From an uncultured Gemella sp. (GTDB lineage: Bacteria; Bacillota; Bacilli; Staphylococcales; Gemellaceae), in NCBI RefSeq assembly GCF_900766305.1, contig NZ_CAAFUZ010000044.1, forward strand, positions 1 through 11,336: 11,336 bases of DNA, read 5' to 3'. This document shows, in pieces, positions 11,239 to 11,336 of the stretch (the stretch's first letter is position 1; each line of letters starts with the position of its first letter). Both the position numbers and the translations under genes were made by a program. The notes beneath the pieces were generated by a model. That model worked only from the letters and a program-made list of their open reading frames with translations, was not told the DNA's origin and made no database searches.

Positions 11239-11336
11239 TTATTCTAATTCTAAGTCATTCTCTGTCTCTTTTTTAATAGGTGCTGATGCCTTTCTTATAT
11301 GATGGTCTATCCCTGACACATCACCTTGATATGCAT
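11239..11336 (-). CDS. 3' end of an unidentified gene (partial)
   Basis: The minus-strand frame enters from the right edge and ends in TAA at 11239-11241. It encodes about 31 residues: a region containing SGIDHHIRKASAP and then an acidic end KKETENDLELE. A hairpin terminator follows. The fragment is too short to name. A charged, unstructured tail like this is common in large plasmid proteins such as relaxases, but that is only a guess. Confidence 0.45.
   Translation of the reverse strand, partial: AYQGDVSGIDHHIRKASAPIKKETENDLELE

Noticed and set aside
1..11336. Window as a complete circular plasmid
   Set aside because: Joining the ends does not extend either edge frame: the minus-strand frame at the right edge meets a stop soon after entering the left edge. 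The window is therefore more likely part of a larger plasmid.

Overview
The window is AT-rich DNA from a staphylococcal plasmid, most likely from a coagulase-negative Staphylococcus. The evidence is a Rep_3-type initiator gene beside 22-bp iterons, an Fst-type type I toxin-antitoxin locus, a single-strand origin of the ssoA/palA type, and small amphipathic peptides of the kind staphylococci make. It does not close into a circle in any obvious way. The reading frames at its two ends do not join, so it is probably part of a larger plasmid built from several modules. No transposase, insertion sequence, tRNA, rRNA or CRISPR array was seen.

Layout. 1-460: the tail of one plus-strand gene and its terminator, then a coiled-coil ORF with no convincing start. 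542-2410 (minus): a 5'-truncated M50-type membrane peptidase, an ABC ATPase and an ABC permease. In order, size and motifs these match YydH-YydI-YydJ of the Bacillus epipeptide (YydF) system, but the precursor and radical-SAM genes are absent. 2390-3130: a C-terminal gene fragment with a strong terminator, then two small membrane-protein genes. 3151-3287: a large hairpin carrying TAGCGT in its loop, read as ssoA, followed by a diverged repeat that recurs inverted at 8492-8625. 3560-4504 (minus): a DUF523 protein and a four-helix membrane protein.

4657-7227 looks like a self-contained cassette. It holds a BcrA/LanF-like ABC transporter (ATPase with an E-loop, plus permease; minus), a divergent short GntR/YtrA-type regulator (plus), and an unlisted 23-residue amphipathic, cationic, leaderless peptide gene with its own promoter, hairpin leader and strong terminator. 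Nearly the same hairpin sequence bounds it on both sides. The layout recalls the staphylococcal Pmt system (GntR regulator PmtR plus ABC exporter of phenol-soluble modulins), but with one transporter and a different peptide.

7360-8800 (apart from 7717-8283): an intact Fst-like toxin/antisense RNA locus and a decayed second copy that lost the toxin start but kept the antisense promoter. Between them is a complete plasmid-borne type I signal peptidase (Ser36/Lys77) with Pro29, the residue linked to arylomycin insensitivity. 8951-10135: the rep gene (minus), a leader with inverted iteron-like cores, four and a half iterons and an AT-rich direct repeat. 10325-10480: a beta-class phenol-soluble modulin-like peptide, also too short for ordinary gene calling. 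10481-11336: several terminator hairpins, a possible small RNA, and the 3' end of a minus-strand gene.

Taken together, the plasmid combines maintenance functions (Rep, Fst, ssoA) with what looks like a peptide production, export and immunity load: two amphipathic peptides, two ABC systems and an extra signal peptidase. Functional links between these parts are inference from position and family resemblance.
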